Both the position numbers and the translations under genes were made by a program. Positions 30,365-39,341 of a stretch of DNA of 64,000 nt are shown one piece after another. The stretch spans positions 1 through 64,000 of the forward strand of contig UQTE01000012.1 in the NCBI GenBank assembly GCA_900543805.1, read 5' to 3'. The notes beneath the pieces were generated by a model, which saw nothing but the letters and a program-made list of their open reading frames with translations, did not search any database and had not been told where the DNA came from. Origin of the DNA: an uncultured Sutterella sp. (lineage in GTDB: Bacteria > Pseudomonadota > Gammaproteobacteria > Burkholderiales > Burkholderiaceae_F). Position 1 is the stretch's first letter. The number at the start of each line of letters is the position of its first letter.

Positions 30365-31440
30365 ATTTTCCCATTCAAATGACGGCGCGGCCCGAACCCG
30401 CCCGCTCTCTTCGCTGGGCGAGTCCCGCCGCGGCGCTTCTCCTGACGGTTCTTACGGGGGCCGTGCTCTTTGCGCTGCTCGGCCAGGATCCCTTGGTGGC
30501 GCTTCGCACCTTCTTCGTCGAGCCTCTCGCCACCGTGCGCGGGTGGTCGGAAGTCGCCGTGAAGATGACGCCGCTTCTTCTCTGCTCGGTGGGGCTCGTG
30601 GTGTGTTTCCGCGCGAACGTCTGGAACATCGGCGCCGAAGGACAGCTGATCGCGGGCGCCATCACGGGCGGCGCCGTGGCGCTTTGCGCCGACCAGACGA
30701 CGGGGCCCGCCTTCGTGATCCTCGTCATGCTCGCGTCCGCTCTCGGGGGCGCCGTGTGGGGCGGGATTACGGCCCTTTTGCGCCACCGCTTCCACGCCAA
30801 CGAAATTCTCGTGAGCCTCATGCTCGTCTACGTGGCGCAGCTCCTCCTCGCCTGGGCCGTGCAGGGTCCGATGCGCGATCCGCAGGGCTTCGGCTTCCCG
30901 CAGACGCGGCTCTTTGACGCCGGAGCGCTGCTTCCCGTCCTCATCGAAGGCACGCGCCTTCACGCGGGCGCGCTCCTCGCGCTGATTTCGGCCGTCGGAA
31001 TCTGGATTCTGATGGACAAGATGGCGCTTGGCTTTCAGTTCAAGATTTCCGGCATGGCGCCGCTTGCGGCCCGCTATGCGGGCTATCGCCCGGGTCACCT
31101 CATCTGGGCTTCGATGCTGATTTCGGGGGCCCTGGCGGGACTTGCGGGCGGCATTGAGGCGACGGGCCCTCTGGGGCAGTTGACGCCCACGATCAGCCCG
31201 GGCTACGGGTTCGCGGCCATCATCGTGGCCTTCGTCGGCCGCCTGGCGCCGCTCGGCTGCATTCCCGCGGCCTTCATCATGGCGCTCTTTTATCTCGGGG
31301 GCGAACTTGCGCAGAGCCGTCTGGGACTGCCCGCCTCGATCACGGGCGTCTATCAGGGGCTTCTCCTCTTTTTCATTCTCGCCTGCGACACGATGATCTT
31401 CTATCGCCTCCGCTGGGTGGGCTTCAAGGAGGCAAAGTAA
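30361..31440 (+). CDS. BMP-type ABC transporter, permease 1
   Basis: A 359-residue membrane protein of the BPD_transp_2 family (as in YufP/NupB nucleoside importers), with about eight to ten helices. The segment NVWNIGAEGQLIAGAITGG near residue 85 is the typical signature of the first permease of such pairs, as is HRFHANEILVSLMLVYVA near 145. It overlaps the ATPase gene by 4 bases and is directly abutted by the second permease, so a 1:1 heteromeric channel is expected. Confidence 0.93.
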   Translation: MNFPIQMTARPEPARSLRWASPAAALLLTVLTGAVLFALLGQDPLVALRTFFVEPLATVRGWSEVAVKMTPLLLCSVGLVVCFRANVWNIGAEGQLIAGAITGGAVALCADQTTGPAFVILVMLASALGGAVWGGITALLRHRFHANEILVSLMLVYVAQLLLAWAVQGPMRDPQGFGFPQTRLFDAGALLPVLIEGTRLHAGALLALISAVGIWILMDKMALGFQFKISGMAPLAARYAGYRPGHLIWASMLISGALAGLAGGIEATGPLGQLTPTISPGYGFAAIIVAFVGRLAPLGCIPAAFIMALFYLGGELAQSRLGLPASITGVYQGLLLFFILACDTMIFYRLRWVGFKEAK

Positions 31441-32361
31441 ATGGAACTCTTGGCTTCGATCATTTCCTCCACGCTCAACGCGGGGACGCCTCTTCTGATC
31501 GCCGCGGTCGGCATTCTCATTCATGAGAAGTCGGGCGTGCTCAACCTCGGGATCGAGGGGATCATGCTCATGGGCGCGGTGACGGGCTTCGGCGTGACGC
31601 TCTCGACGGGGAGCTTCGCGCTCGGTTTCGCCGCGGGCTTCGGCGTGGGGCTTCTCCTCGGCCTTCTCTTTGCCTTCTTCACGATCGGCATTCACGCGAA
31701 CCAGTACGCGGCGGGTCTGGCTCTCACGCTTTTCGGCACGGGGCTTTCGGCCTTCATCGGACAGCCCATGCAGGGGGCGGCCTTGCCTTCGCGCGCGCCG
31801 CTCGGCATCCCCTTCCTCGAAGACGTTCCCTTCTTCGGTCCCGCCTTCTTCTCGCTTCACGCCTTCGTCTACGTCGCGCTCATTTTGCTCGCGCTCGTGT
31901 GGTACTTCCTCTTCAAGACGCGAGGGGGGCTCATTCTGCGCGCCGTGGGCGAATCGCCCGAATCGGCTTATGCGCTCGGCTACCCGGTGCGCCGCATCCG
32001 CCTCTACGCGGTCGTCTTCGGCGCTTCCATGGCGGGCTTGGCCGGTGCGTACCTGTCGCTTGTCTACACGCCGCTTTGGGTGGAAGGCATGACGGCGGGC
32101 CGCGGCTGGATCGCGCTCGCGCTCGTCACGTTCGCCACGTGGCGTCCGGCGCGCGTCGTCTTCGGGGCGTATCTCTTCGGCGGCGTCACGATGCTGCAGT
32201 TCGCCTTCCAGGGGATGGGGATCGCCGTGCCGCCGCAGTTCATGGCGATGACGCCCTACCTCGCGACGATTCTCGTTCTGGTGCTCATCTCGCGCAATCC
32301 CGAGTGGATTCGCCTGAACGTCCCGGCTTCGCTCGGGAAACCTTTCCAGCCGAACCACTGA
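31441..32361 (+). CDS. BMP-type ABC transporter, permease 2
   Basis: A 306-residue partner permease of the same family. Signature segments are TPLLIAAVGILIHEKSGVLNLGIEG near residue 17, HANQYAAGLALTLFGTGLS near 83 and VGESPESAYALGYPVRRIR near 172. It starts immediately after the stop of permease 1. A hairpin downstream partly separates it from the binding-protein gene. Confidence 0.93.
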   Translation: MELLASIISSTLNAGTPLLIAAVGILIHEKSGVLNLGIEGIMLMGAVTGFGVTLSTGSFALGFAAGFGVGLLLGLLFAFFTIGIHANQYAAGLALTLFGTGLSAFIGQPMQGAALPSRAPLGIPFLEDVPFFGPAFFSLHAFVYVALILLALVWYFLFKTRGGLILRAVGESPESAYALGYPVRRIRLYAVVFGASMAGLAGAYLSLVYTPLWVEGMTAGRGWIALALVTFATWRPARVVFGAYLFGGVTMLQFAFQGMGIAVPPQFMAMTPYLATILVLVLISRNPEWIRLNVPASLGKPFQPNH

Positions 32362-32382
32362 GATCCAAGCGAATCGCGAAAA

Positions 32383-32404
32383 GGGGAGCCTTCGGGCTCC
32401 CTTT
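32383..32404 (+). terminator. partial terminator between permease 2 and the binding protein
   Basis: GGGAGCC-TTCG-GGCTCCC, a very stable tetraloop hairpin followed by only three T residues. It probably dampens rather than stops transcription. A TACAAT at 32483-32488 may be an extra -10 for the binding-protein gene. Confidence 0.5.
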
Positions 32405-32527
32405 GTCGTCGGAGGCTTCGAAAGTATCTTTCCTGAAAGGAAAAAGAGGGCTTTCCCCCTTCTACGACTAGGGGATCTTCCTTACAATACGGGCAAAATT
32501 TTTCACCATTCTCCTTGGAGATCTTTG

Positions 32528-33673
32528 ATGCAAAAGCGTACTTTGATCAAGGTCGCCGTGGCTTCCGCCACCGCGCTTCTGTTGACGGCCTGCGGCAAGG
32601 AAGAGCCGAAGACGGCTCAGCCCGCCCCGGCGGCTTCGTCCGCCCCCGCCGCCAAGGCGGAGGCTTCGGGCCCCCTCAAGGTGGCCTTCGTTTACGTGAG
32701 CCCGGCCAACGAAGAAGGCTGGTCCTCCCAACACGACAAGGCCCGTCAGGCCGTCGAAAAGCACTTCGGGGACAAGATCAAGGTCACCTGGCTCGAAAAC
32801 ATTCCCGAAAACGCCGACGCGGAACGCGTGATCCGCGACCTCGCCACGCAGGGCAACAAGCTCATCTTCGCGACGTCGTTCGGCTACATGAATTCGCTCA
32901 TGAAGGTCGCCAAGGAATTCCCGGACGTGATCTTCGAGCACGCCACGGGCTACAAGACCGACAAGAACGTCACGAACTACACGGCGCGCTTCTATGAAAG
33001 CCGCTACCTCGCCGGCAAGCTCGCGGGCGCCACGACGAAGACGAACATCCTCGGCTACGTCGCCGCCTTCCCGATTCCGGAAGTGCTGCGCGGCATCAAC
33101 GCCTACACGCTCGGCGCCCGTTCGGTGAATCCGAACGTTGAAGTCCGCGTGGTGTGGACCTCCTCCTGGTACGATCCGGGCAAGGAAACCGACGCGACGA
33201 AGTCTCTCATCGGTCAGAAGGCCGACGTGATCACGCATCACACGAATTCGACCGCCGTCGCCGCCACCTGCGAAGAAGCGAAGGTTCCGGTCATCTCCTA
33301 CAATTCCGCCATGAAGAAGGCCGCGCCCACGATGCTCCTGGCGGGCGTCGTGCACCTCTGGGACGAGTACTACACGAAGCGCATCCAGATGGTCCTCGAC
33401 GGCACCTGGAACAACACGCCGACCTGGGGCGGCGCGCCTGAGCACATGATCGCGCTCGAAGCCGTCACGCCGAACGCTCCGAAGGCCGTGGTGGACGACA
33501 TCAACGCCACGATGGCGAAGATGGAAAAGCGTGAATTCCATCCGTTCACGGGCCCGATCGTCACGAACGAAGGGAAGACCGTCGTTCCGGAAGGCAAGGT
33601 CGCAACCGATCAGGAACTCCTCAACATGAACTATTTCGTTCAGGGCGTTGCGGGCAAGGTTCCGACGAACTGA
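32528..33673 (+). CDS. BMP-family substrate-binding lipoprotein
   Basis: A 381-residue periplasmic binding protein of the PnrA/BMP family, whose known members bind nucleosides. The signal peptide ends in a lipobox (LLLTACGK, Cys at 21), followed by an Ala/Pro-rich tether, so it is anchored in the inner membrane. The mature domain starts LKVAFVYVSPANEEGWSSQHDKA. Further family features are LIFATSFGYMNS near 117 and the YNSAMKKAAP segment near 258. As the last gene of the importer operon with its own possible promoter it could be made in excess. Confidence 0.93.
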   Translation: MQKRTLIKVAVASATALLLTACGKEEPKTAQPAPAASSAPAAKAEASGPLKVAFVYVSPANEEGWSSQHDKARQAVEKHFGDKIKVTWLENIPENADAERVIRDLATQGNKLIFATSFGYMNSLMKVAKEFPDVIFEHATGYKTDKNVTNYTARFYESRYLAGKLAGATTKTNILGYVAAFPIPEVLRGINAYTLGARSVNPNVEVRVVWTSSWYDPGKETDATKSLIGQKADVITHHTNSTAVAATCEEAKVPVISYNSAMKKAAPTMLLAGVVHLWDEYYTKRIQMVLDGTWNNTPTWGGAPEHMIALEAVTPNAPKAVVDDINATMAKMEKREFHPFTGPIVTNEGKTVVPEGKVATDQELLNMNYFVQGVAGKVPTN

Positions 33674-33698
33674 TTCCGCTTGTTCGGACGTACACTCG

Positions 33699-33734
33699 AA
33701 GCCTCGACGGGTTTTGCGCCCGCCGGGGCTTTTC
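33699..33734 (+). terminator. terminator of the BMP importer operon
   Basis: AAGCCTCGACGGG pairs with CCCGCCGGGGCTT around a TTTTGCG loop, followed by TTCTC. Confidence 0.7.
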
Positions 33735-33956
33735 TCATTTCCGACGTCTTGCGCGTAACCAACGGAAACACTCTGTCGGTTGTCGGTAACGCAGGGCAGA
33801 GGTCTTGCGCGGGAAGTCTTTCAGGACGGACGACAACGCCAAGGAGGAGGAAGGGGGCCAACTTTCCCTGCGGCGGCGCCATTGCTGGCCAAGCCGTCGA
33901 AAATTTCTGCTGTAATATAGTCCTCCTTTTTCGACGCCTCTCTCCATCGAGTTCGC

Positions 33957-35783
33957 ATGCAGAATCTCCCGCTCGTCACCAGCCTTGTCGGCGCCTTCGG
34001 TTTGGCGCTCGTCTTCGGGTATTTGGCCGAACGCTACTTCAGGATGCCGGCCCTGGTCGGCTATCTGCTTTCGGGCGTTTTCGTGCAGTTCTTCCCGTGG
34101 CTCCCGCCGGTGGACCGGTCGGTGACGGAACAGCTCGCCGAAGTGGGCGTGATGCTCCTGATGGTGGGCGTGGGCCTGCACTTCTCGGTGCGCGATCTTC
34201 TGGCCGTAAAGGGCGTGGCTCTCCCGGGAGCACTTTTGCAGATGCTCCTCATCATCCTGTTGGGTGCGCTTTTTGCCTGGGGCTTTTGGGACTGGGGCGC
34301 GGGAAGCGCGACGCTTTTCGGTCTGACCCTCTCCTGCGCGTCGACCGTGGTGGTGACGAAGGCCCTCGAGATGGCCAAGCTCACGAACGCGCCCGAAGGC
34401 CGCGTCGCGATGGGCTGGCTCATCGTGCAGGACCTCGTGACGGTCATCATCCTCGTGCTCTTGCCGCCCTTTGCGTCCGTCATGCTCTCGAGCGGTCCCG
34501 TCGACGGCCGCGCGATCGTGGGGAACGTTCTCTCGACCCTCGCGGGCGTGGCGCTCTTCGCCTTCCTGATGCTGGGCGGCGGACGCCGCCTCATCCCCTT
34601 CATTCTGAAGCGCGTCGCCATGACGGGTTCGCGAGAACTCTTCACGCTGGCGGTCCTCGCGCTCGCGCTCGGCATCGCGTACGCCGCGGGCGTCTTCTTC
34701 AACGTGAGCTACGCCCTGGGAGCCTTCCTCGCGGGCATGGTGATGAGAGAGAGCCGTTACGCCAAGCGCGCCGCGACGAACGCGTTGCCGCTGCAGGACG
34801 CCTTTTCGGTCCTCTTTTTCGTCTCGGTCGGGATGATGCTCGACTGGCACATCTTCATGGAGGATCCCTACGAAATCCTTCTTATCGTCGCGATCATCCT
34901 GTGCGGCACGACGAGCGTGAGCTTCGGCCTCGTGCTTCTTCTGCGCTGGCCGCTCAAGACCGCCTTCACCGTGGCCGCCTCCCTCGCGCAGATCGGTGAA
35001 TTCTCCTACATTGTCGCGGGACAGGGGATTGCGCTGGGTCTTGCCGACAGCAAGGTGATGAGCCTCATCGTAGGGGCGTCGATCCTCACGATCGCGCTCA
35101 ACCCCTTTGTCTTCCGCCTGATTCCGCTCCTGACGAACCGCTTCGTGGTCCGCTGGTCCTGGGCGCGGCACGCCGCTTCGCGCGCGATTCCCACGATCGG
35201 TCACGACGAAGAACCCGCGACCGCGAAGCCCCTTCGCCGCGGCGGCGAAGCGATCGTGATCGGGATGGACGAACGCGTCCCGGGCGTGGTCGAAAGCCTC
35301 ATCAAGCGCAAGTTCCCGGTGGTGCTCATTTCGCCCGAGCGCGAGTCCGACTACGACGTCGATCTTTCGCGCGAGACGATCGCGTTCCTCACGGGCGATC
35401 CGACCGACCCGATGCTCCTCGTGCAGGCGCGCATCACGTCGGCCTCGGTCCTCGTCGTGACGGGCGAGTCCGTCGCGAAGAGCCGCCACATCGCAAAGCT
35501 TGCGTCGGACCTCAATCCGGGCCTTCCCGTCGTCATCCGCACCGAACACTTCGACAGCGAAGAGGCCTTCGCGGACCTTTCGAACGTCACGGTCGTCAGC
35601 GACACGATTGCGACGAGCTTCTGCCTGGCGGCCGCCGCCGCGGACGCGGCGGAAAAGCCGAAGAAACCCAAGACGGAAGGCCTCGAAGAGGACGATGACG
35701 CTAAGGAAGGCATTGCCGAAACCTTCCGCAACGCCTATCCGCGCATCGTCCGGGGCCTGCGCCGACGCGGCCGCGCCGAATAA
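33957..35783 (+). CDS. ybaL: YbaL/KefB-type K+/H+ antiporter with RCK domain
   Basis: A 608-residue CPA2-family protein. About twelve membrane helices cover residues 5-385 (GYLLSGVF, CASTVVVTKALEMAKL and AFSVLFFVSVGMMLDW are characteristic). A cytoplasmic TrkA-N/RCK-like nucleotide-binding domain follows (AIVIGMDERVPGVVESLIKR, about 420-545), then an acidic/basic tail. Such proteins exchange K+ for H+ and respond to nucleotides or thiols. With Kdp it is the second potassium system in the window. A TAATAT at 33913-33918 is a candidate -10. rmuC begins 12-18 bases downstream. Confidence 0.9.
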   Translation: MQNLPLVTSLVGAFGLALVFGYLAERYFRMPALVGYLLSGVFVQFFPWLPPVDRSVTEQLAEVGVMLLMVGVGLHFSVRDLLAVKGVALPGALLQMLLIILLGALFAWGFWDWGAGSATLFGLTLSCASTVVVTKALEMAKLTNAPEGRVAMGWLIVQDLVTVIILVLLPPFASVMLSSGPVDGRAIVGNVLSTLAGVALFAFLMLGGGRRLIPFILKRVAMTGSRELFTLAVLALALGIAYAAGVFFNVSYALGAFLAGMVMRESRYAKRAATNALPLQDAFSVLFFVSVGMMLDWHIFMEDPYEILLIVAIILCGTTSVSFGLVLLLRWPLKTAFTVAASLAQIGEFSYIVAGQGIALGLADSKVMSLIVGASILTIALNPFVFRLIPLLTNRFVVRWSWARHAASRAIPTIGHDEEPATAKPLRRGGEAIVIGMDERVPGVVESLIKRKFPVVLISPERESDYDVDLSRETIAFLTGDPTDPMLLVQARITSASVLVVTGESVAKSRHIAKLASDLNPGLPVVIRTEHFDSEEAFADLSNVTVVSDTIATSFCLAAAAADAAEKPKKPKTEGLEEDDDAKEGIAETFRNAYPRIVRGLRRRGRAE

Positions 35784-35801
35784 CTTTCCCGAACCTTGAT
35801 C

Positions 35802-37121
35802 GTGACGACCGAAACGCTTCTATGGGTCCTGACGGGCCTCGCCGCCCTTGCCGTCCTGTTGCTCGCCATTCTCCTTGTGCGGAGCTTTTCCGTGGGGCGC
35901 TATGCCGAAATTGCGGCCGACCAGGTCTCGGACGCCGTGCTCGCGCGCGAAGAGCGGCTGCGGGAAACCGTGCGCGCCCTGGAGCAGCGTCAGGTGGCGA
36001 CCCTCACGCAGTATTTTCACCACATGGGAGAAGCCCAGAAGTCCGGGCTCGTCGCGGTGAACGGCATGACCGACGCCGTGCGAGCGACGCTCGCGCAGCT
36101 CGAGGCCCGTTTTCGGGAGTTGAGCGACCTGCAGGGCGCGCAGAGCCGGCAGATGGAGGGACGTCTTTCGGAAGCGCTCGAAAAAATCACGCTCGGCAAC
36201 GAGGCAAAGCTCGAGAAGATCCGCGAGACGGTGGCGGAAAAACTCGACAGAACGCTCTCGGAACGTTTGACGGAGAGCTTTCGCACGGTCGACGACAAAC
36301 TCGGCCTCGTACAGAAGGGACTGGGCGAAATGCGGCAGATGGCGCAGAGCGTCCGGGACCTTCAGGGGGTGCTCACGAACGTGAAGACCCGAGGAAATTT
36401 CGGGGAAGTGCAGCTCGCGCGTCTTCTCTCGGACCTCCTCGCGCCCGAGCAGTTTGCCTCCCAAGTGCGGCTTGATCCCGCCTCGCGCGAGGCGGTGGAC
36501 TTCGCCGTGAAGCTCCCCGGGCGCGTCGAAGGCGAACCCTGCTGGCTTCCGATCGACGCGAAATTCCCGATGGAGGACTTCGAGCGGCTCCTCGCCGCCC
36601 GAGAAGCGTCCGACCGCGCGGCCGAAGACGCCGCCCAGAGAGCCCTTGCCAAGGCCGTCTTCGCGCAGGCGAAGTCGATTCGCGAGAAGTACGTGCGCCC
36701 GCCCGTGACGACGGAATTCGCCGTCCTCTTTTTGCCGTCCGAGTCGCTCTACGCGGAAGTGCTCCGCACCGACGGGATGTTCGAGCGCCTGCAGAAGGAC
36801 TACCGCATCACGCCCGCGGGACCGACGGTGCTCGCGGCGCTCCTCAACAGTCTGCAGATGGGGTTCGTCACGCTCGCGATCGAGGCGCGTTCCGCCGAAA
36901 TCTGGCGGCTCCTCGGGGACGTCAAGGCGGAATTCGGACTCTTTTGCGAGCAGTTCGAGCACGTTTCGAAGAAATTCGACGAGGCGCAGGCGAGTCTCAA
37001 GAAGATGCGCACCCGTCAGAACGTGATGGCCCGTAAAATGACGGAAATCGATCGGCCCGAGGACGATGCCTCGGGATGGATCGGAGTTTCACAGGAAAAG
37101 ACGGGAGAAGAAAAATCATGA
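35802..37121 (+). CDS. rmuC: DNA recombination protein RmuC
   Basis: A roughly 439-residue membrane-tethered protein: one N-terminal helix (about 6-27), a long coiled coil (about 40-190), then the RmuC nuclease-like domain (VKTRGNFGEVQLARLLSDLL near 195, LPIDAKFPMEDFERLL near 245, TEFAVLFLPSESLYAEVL near 305). In E. coli RmuC limits DNA inversions at short inverted repeats. I chose GTG at 35802; an in-frame TTG at 35796 is possible, and neither has a clear ribosome site. The stop overlaps the next start by ATGA. Confidence 0.93.
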   Translation: MTTETLLWVLTGLAALAVLLLAILLVRSFSVGRYAEIAADQVSDAVLAREERLRETVRALEQRQVATLTQYFHHMGEAQKSGLVAVNGMTDAVRATLAQLEARFRELSDLQGAQSRQMEGRLSEALEKITLGNEAKLEKIRETVAEKLDRTLSERLTESFRTVDDKLGLVQKGLGEMRQMAQSVRDLQGVLTNVKTRGNFGEVQLARLLSDLLAPEQFASQVRLDPASREAVDFAVKLPGRVEGEPCWLPIDAKFPMEDFERLLAAREASDRAAEDAAQRALAKAVFAQAKSIREKYVRPPVTTEFAVLFLPSESLYAEVLRTDGMFERLQKDYRITPAGPTVLAALLNSLQMGFVTLAIEARSAEIWRLLGDVKAEFGLFCEQFEHVSKKFDEAQASLKKMRTRQNVMARKMTEIDRPEDDASGWIGVSQEKTGEEKS

Positions 37122-37690
37122 AGTTTCTGATTCTCGACGCCGGCTGTGCTTTTCACGGCCAAGGGGGCGAGCTCAATCATCTCTTCACGAAGGTCGCCAA
37201 GGAAACGCTCGAGGCCTTCGGACACGAAGTGGCCGTGACGGAAGTGGGCGGCGACTGGAAGGTTGAAGATGAGCACGAAAAGATCCGCGCCGCGGACGTG
37301 CTCGTCATTCAGACGCCGGGTTGGTGGATGAGCCCGCCCTGGCAGTTGAAGCGCTACGAGGACGAGGTCTTTACGACCGGCGGCTTTACGCGCGGGGACG
37401 GGCGTACGCGCACGGAGCCGACGAAGAACTACGGTACGGGCGGTCTTCTTACGGAGAAGCGCTATCTGCTCTCTTCGACCTGGAACGCGCCGAAGGAAGC
37501 CTTTGACGAACCGGGCGACTTTTTCGAAGGGCGCGGTATCGACGGCGTCTTCCTGCCCCTGCACAAAACCCTGCAGTTCCTCGGCATGCATCCGCTCGAA
37601 TCCTTCATGGCCAACGACGTTCTGAAGAACCCGCGGATCGAAGCCGACATCGAGCGCTGGAAGGCTCACCTCACGGCGCTTTTCGGCTGA
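37118..37690 (+). CDS. mdaB: MdaB-like NAD(P)H:quinone oxidoreductase
   Basis: A 190-residue flavodoxin-fold FAD enzyme of the MdaB (modulator of drug activity B) family, reducing quinones by two electrons. The sequence begins KFLILDAGCAFHGQGGELNHLF. It contains VLVIQTPGWWMSPPWQLKRYEDEVF near 55 and LLTEKRYLLSSTWNAPKEAF near 105, both highly typical. The ATG at 37118 follows GGGAGAAG and overlaps the rmuC stop. Confidence 0.93.
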   Translation: MKFLILDAGCAFHGQGGELNHLFTKVAKETLEAFGHEVAVTEVGGDWKVEDEHEKIRAADVLVIQTPGWWMSPPWQLKRYEDEVFTTGGFTRGDGRTRTEPTKNYGTGGLLTEKRYLLSSTWNAPKEAFDEPGDFFEGRGIDGVFLPLHKTLQFLGMHPLESFMANDVLKNPRIEADIERWKAHLTALFG

Positions 37691-37728
37691 TCCCATTTCA
37701 TTCACACCAACCAATAGGAAAACCGGAC

Positions 37729-37899
37729 ATGCGCAAATTGATCATCGTGGCGGCCGCGGCCGCCGGCATTCTTCTCGCAGGCTGCCAGACCATGGAAGGC
37801 CTCGGTCAGGACCTCAAGAAGGGGGCGGACCACGTGAGCACGGCGATCGGCAAGGCGGGCGACAAGCTCTCCGAAACCGCCCGGGAAGCGCAGGAGTAA
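37729..37899 (+). CDS. entericidin-like small lipoprotein
   Basis: A 56-residue peptide (MRKLIIVAAAAAGILLAGCQ...) with a signal peptide and lipobox LLAGC (Cys at about 19). The mature part, TMEGLGQDLKKGADHVSTAI, is typical of the entericidin EcnA/EcnB family: small amphipathic lipoproteins tied to stationary-phase or stress responses in enterobacteria. It precedes another tiny gene by 3 bases. The family call is good for so short a protein; its role here is unknown. Confidence 0.8.
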   Translation: MRKLIIVAAAAAGILLAGCQTMEGLGQDLKKGADHVSTAIGKAGDKLSETAREAQE

Positions 37900-37902
37900 G
37901 CG

Positions 37903-38007
37903 ATGCGCCGATTCATGCAGATCGGGATCGCTCTCGTCTTCGCGGCCTTCCTCCTCTGGGTGGGCGTCACGGTCTGGGGGCTTCTCCACCGTTCGGGCGT
38001 TCTCTGA
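37903..38007 (+). CDS. 34-residue single-helix membrane peptide
   Basis: MRRFMQIGIALVFAAFLLWV... is one membrane helix flanked by Arg/His, starting 3 bases after the entericidin-like gene, whose end (GGGAAGCGCAGGAG) provides the ribosome site. Its last 41 bases overlap the 3' end of the convergent PIN-domain gene. I do not recognise a family. Coding is inferred from spacing and composition only. Confidence 0.5.
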   Translation: MRRFMQIGIALVFAAFLLWVGVTVWGLLHRSGVL

Positions 38008-38503
38008 GAAGGAGAGCGAAGTCCGCCGGGCGAATCGGTTCGACGCCGAAGCGCCGAAGCTTCTTTCCCGCCTTGAAGAGAAGCTTGTCCTTCGTCGCGA
38101 GCCACGAGGCGCCCGCCGCCCTGGCGAGCACGAGAAACTTCTGATCCAAGGGATCGCGGCAACGAACCGTAAGGGTCTTCGCAGAGGCGGACACCGCCTC
38201 TGCGGGGACCCTTTGCGCATTCCGGCTCCAGGCTTCGAGCAAAGTAAAGACGGCCTCCTCGTCGCCCGCGAGGAATTTGGGGCGTCCCAACACTTCCGCC
38301 GCCTCCTTGAGCGCTTCGTCGTCGAAGACCGCCGCGACGGTCCCCGTTTCCAACGCCCGACGAAGCGGTTCCGCCGAAGCGTCGTGCCAGAAGAGAAGGT
38401 CGAGGAGCACGTTCGTGTCGATGACGATGCGCGGACGGTCGGTATTCTCAGGGGCGCCGGGCAGGCGGACGAGGCGTTCGGTGAGCGTGTCGGAAAGAGG
38501 CAT
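37967..38503 (-). CDS. PIN-domain protein (putative toxin-family nuclease)
   Basis: A 178-residue PIN-domain protein of the group usually annotated as toxin component (COG1569-like). RIVIDTNVLLDLLFW near residue 25 gives the first acidic residue. FDDEALKEAAEVLGRPKF near 60 and RCRDPLDQKFLVLARAAGASWLATKDKLL near 112-140 give the others, so the metal-binding acidic set appears intact and RNase activity is possible. No antitoxin gene is adjacent; the upstream neighbour is a divergent nitroreductase. An orphan nuclease is therefore as likely as a toxin. Confidence 0.82.
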   Translation of the reverse strand: MPLSDTLTERLVRLPGAPENTDRPRIVIDTNVLLDLLFWHDASAEPLRRALETGTVAAVFDDEALKEAAEVLGRPKFLAGDEEAVFTLLEAWSRNAQRVPAEAVSASAKTLTVRCRDPLDQKFLVLARAAGASWLATKDKLLFKAGKKLRRFGVEPIRPADFALLLRERPNGGEAPRP

Positions 38504-38594
38504 CGGATTGCAACAGGGAGTGGGAAAAGCGCGAGTGTAGCGTACGGCGCCGCTAAAATGAATTCAATCTGTTTTCTTGAGGAGAAGCATCATC

Positions 38595-39254
38595 ATGAAC
38601 CGTGAAGACGTCCTCCAACTCCTTCGCACGCGCTATACGACGAAACACTACGACGCGAGCCGTCCGGTCTCGGACGAAGACCTCGCGGTGCTTCTCGAAG
38701 CGCTTCGCCTCTCGCCCACCTCGGTGAACGGTCAGTACACGAAGTTCTTCGTCGCGAAGACTCCGGAAGCCCGCGCGCGCCTCATGCCCGCCGTCATGGA
38801 CTTCAATCAGGAGCGCGTGAAGAACGCTTCGCACCTCATCGTCTTCGCCGTCCCGAAGACCCCGACCGAGGAGCATCTCCGTGCGGTTCTCGAGCAAGAA
38901 ACGGCCGACGGACGCTTCCCCGCCGACATGCCCGAAGCGGTGCGCGACGCGGGTCGCCGCCGCTTCACCGACCGCAACAACGGCACGCCCGAGGCGTTTC
39001 GCGCGTGGACGACGGCGCAGGCCTACATCGCGCTCGGTTTTCTCCTCTACACGGCCGCGCTGATCGGCGTCGACACGACGGCGATCGAAGGGGCGGAATT
39101 CGACGAGGCCGACCGCATTCTCGGCTTTGACGAGATGAACCTGCGCACTGTGATGATGGTCGCCCTGGGTCACCGCGATCCGAACGACTCGAACGCCCGC
39201 CGTCCGAAGAGCCGTCTGCCGATGTCGGCGGTCGTCGAAGAAATCACGGGCTGA
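38595..39254 (+). CDS. nitroreductase family protein (NfsB-like)
   Basis: A 219-residue FMN-dependent NAD(P)H oxidoreductase of the NfsB/NfnB branch. RYTTKHYDASRPVSDEDLAVLLEALRLSPTSVNGQ near residues 12-48 holds the FMN-phosphate binding Arg and Ser. The later part includes AWTTAQAYIALGFLLYTAALIGVDTTAIEGAE. Such enzymes reduce quinones, flavins and nitro compounds. The ATG follows GGAGAAG at 8 bases. Confidence 0.92.
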   Translation: MNREDVLQLLRTRYTTKHYDASRPVSDEDLAVLLEALRLSPTSVNGQYTKFFVAKTPEARARLMPAVMDFNQERVKNASHLIVFAVPKTPTEEHLRAVLEQETADGRFPADMPEAVRDAGRRRFTDRNNGTPEAFRAWTTAQAYIALGFLLYTAALIGVDTTAIEGAEFDEADRILGFDEMNLRTVMMVALGHRDPNDSNARRPKSRLPMSAVVEEITG

Positions 39255-39341
39255 CATCCACCTTCGGCATCCAGACTTTTGTCGCGTGCGGGACGGTTTG
39301 CTAGACTCTCCCGCACGCTGAATTTTCTATTTTTCCCACCC

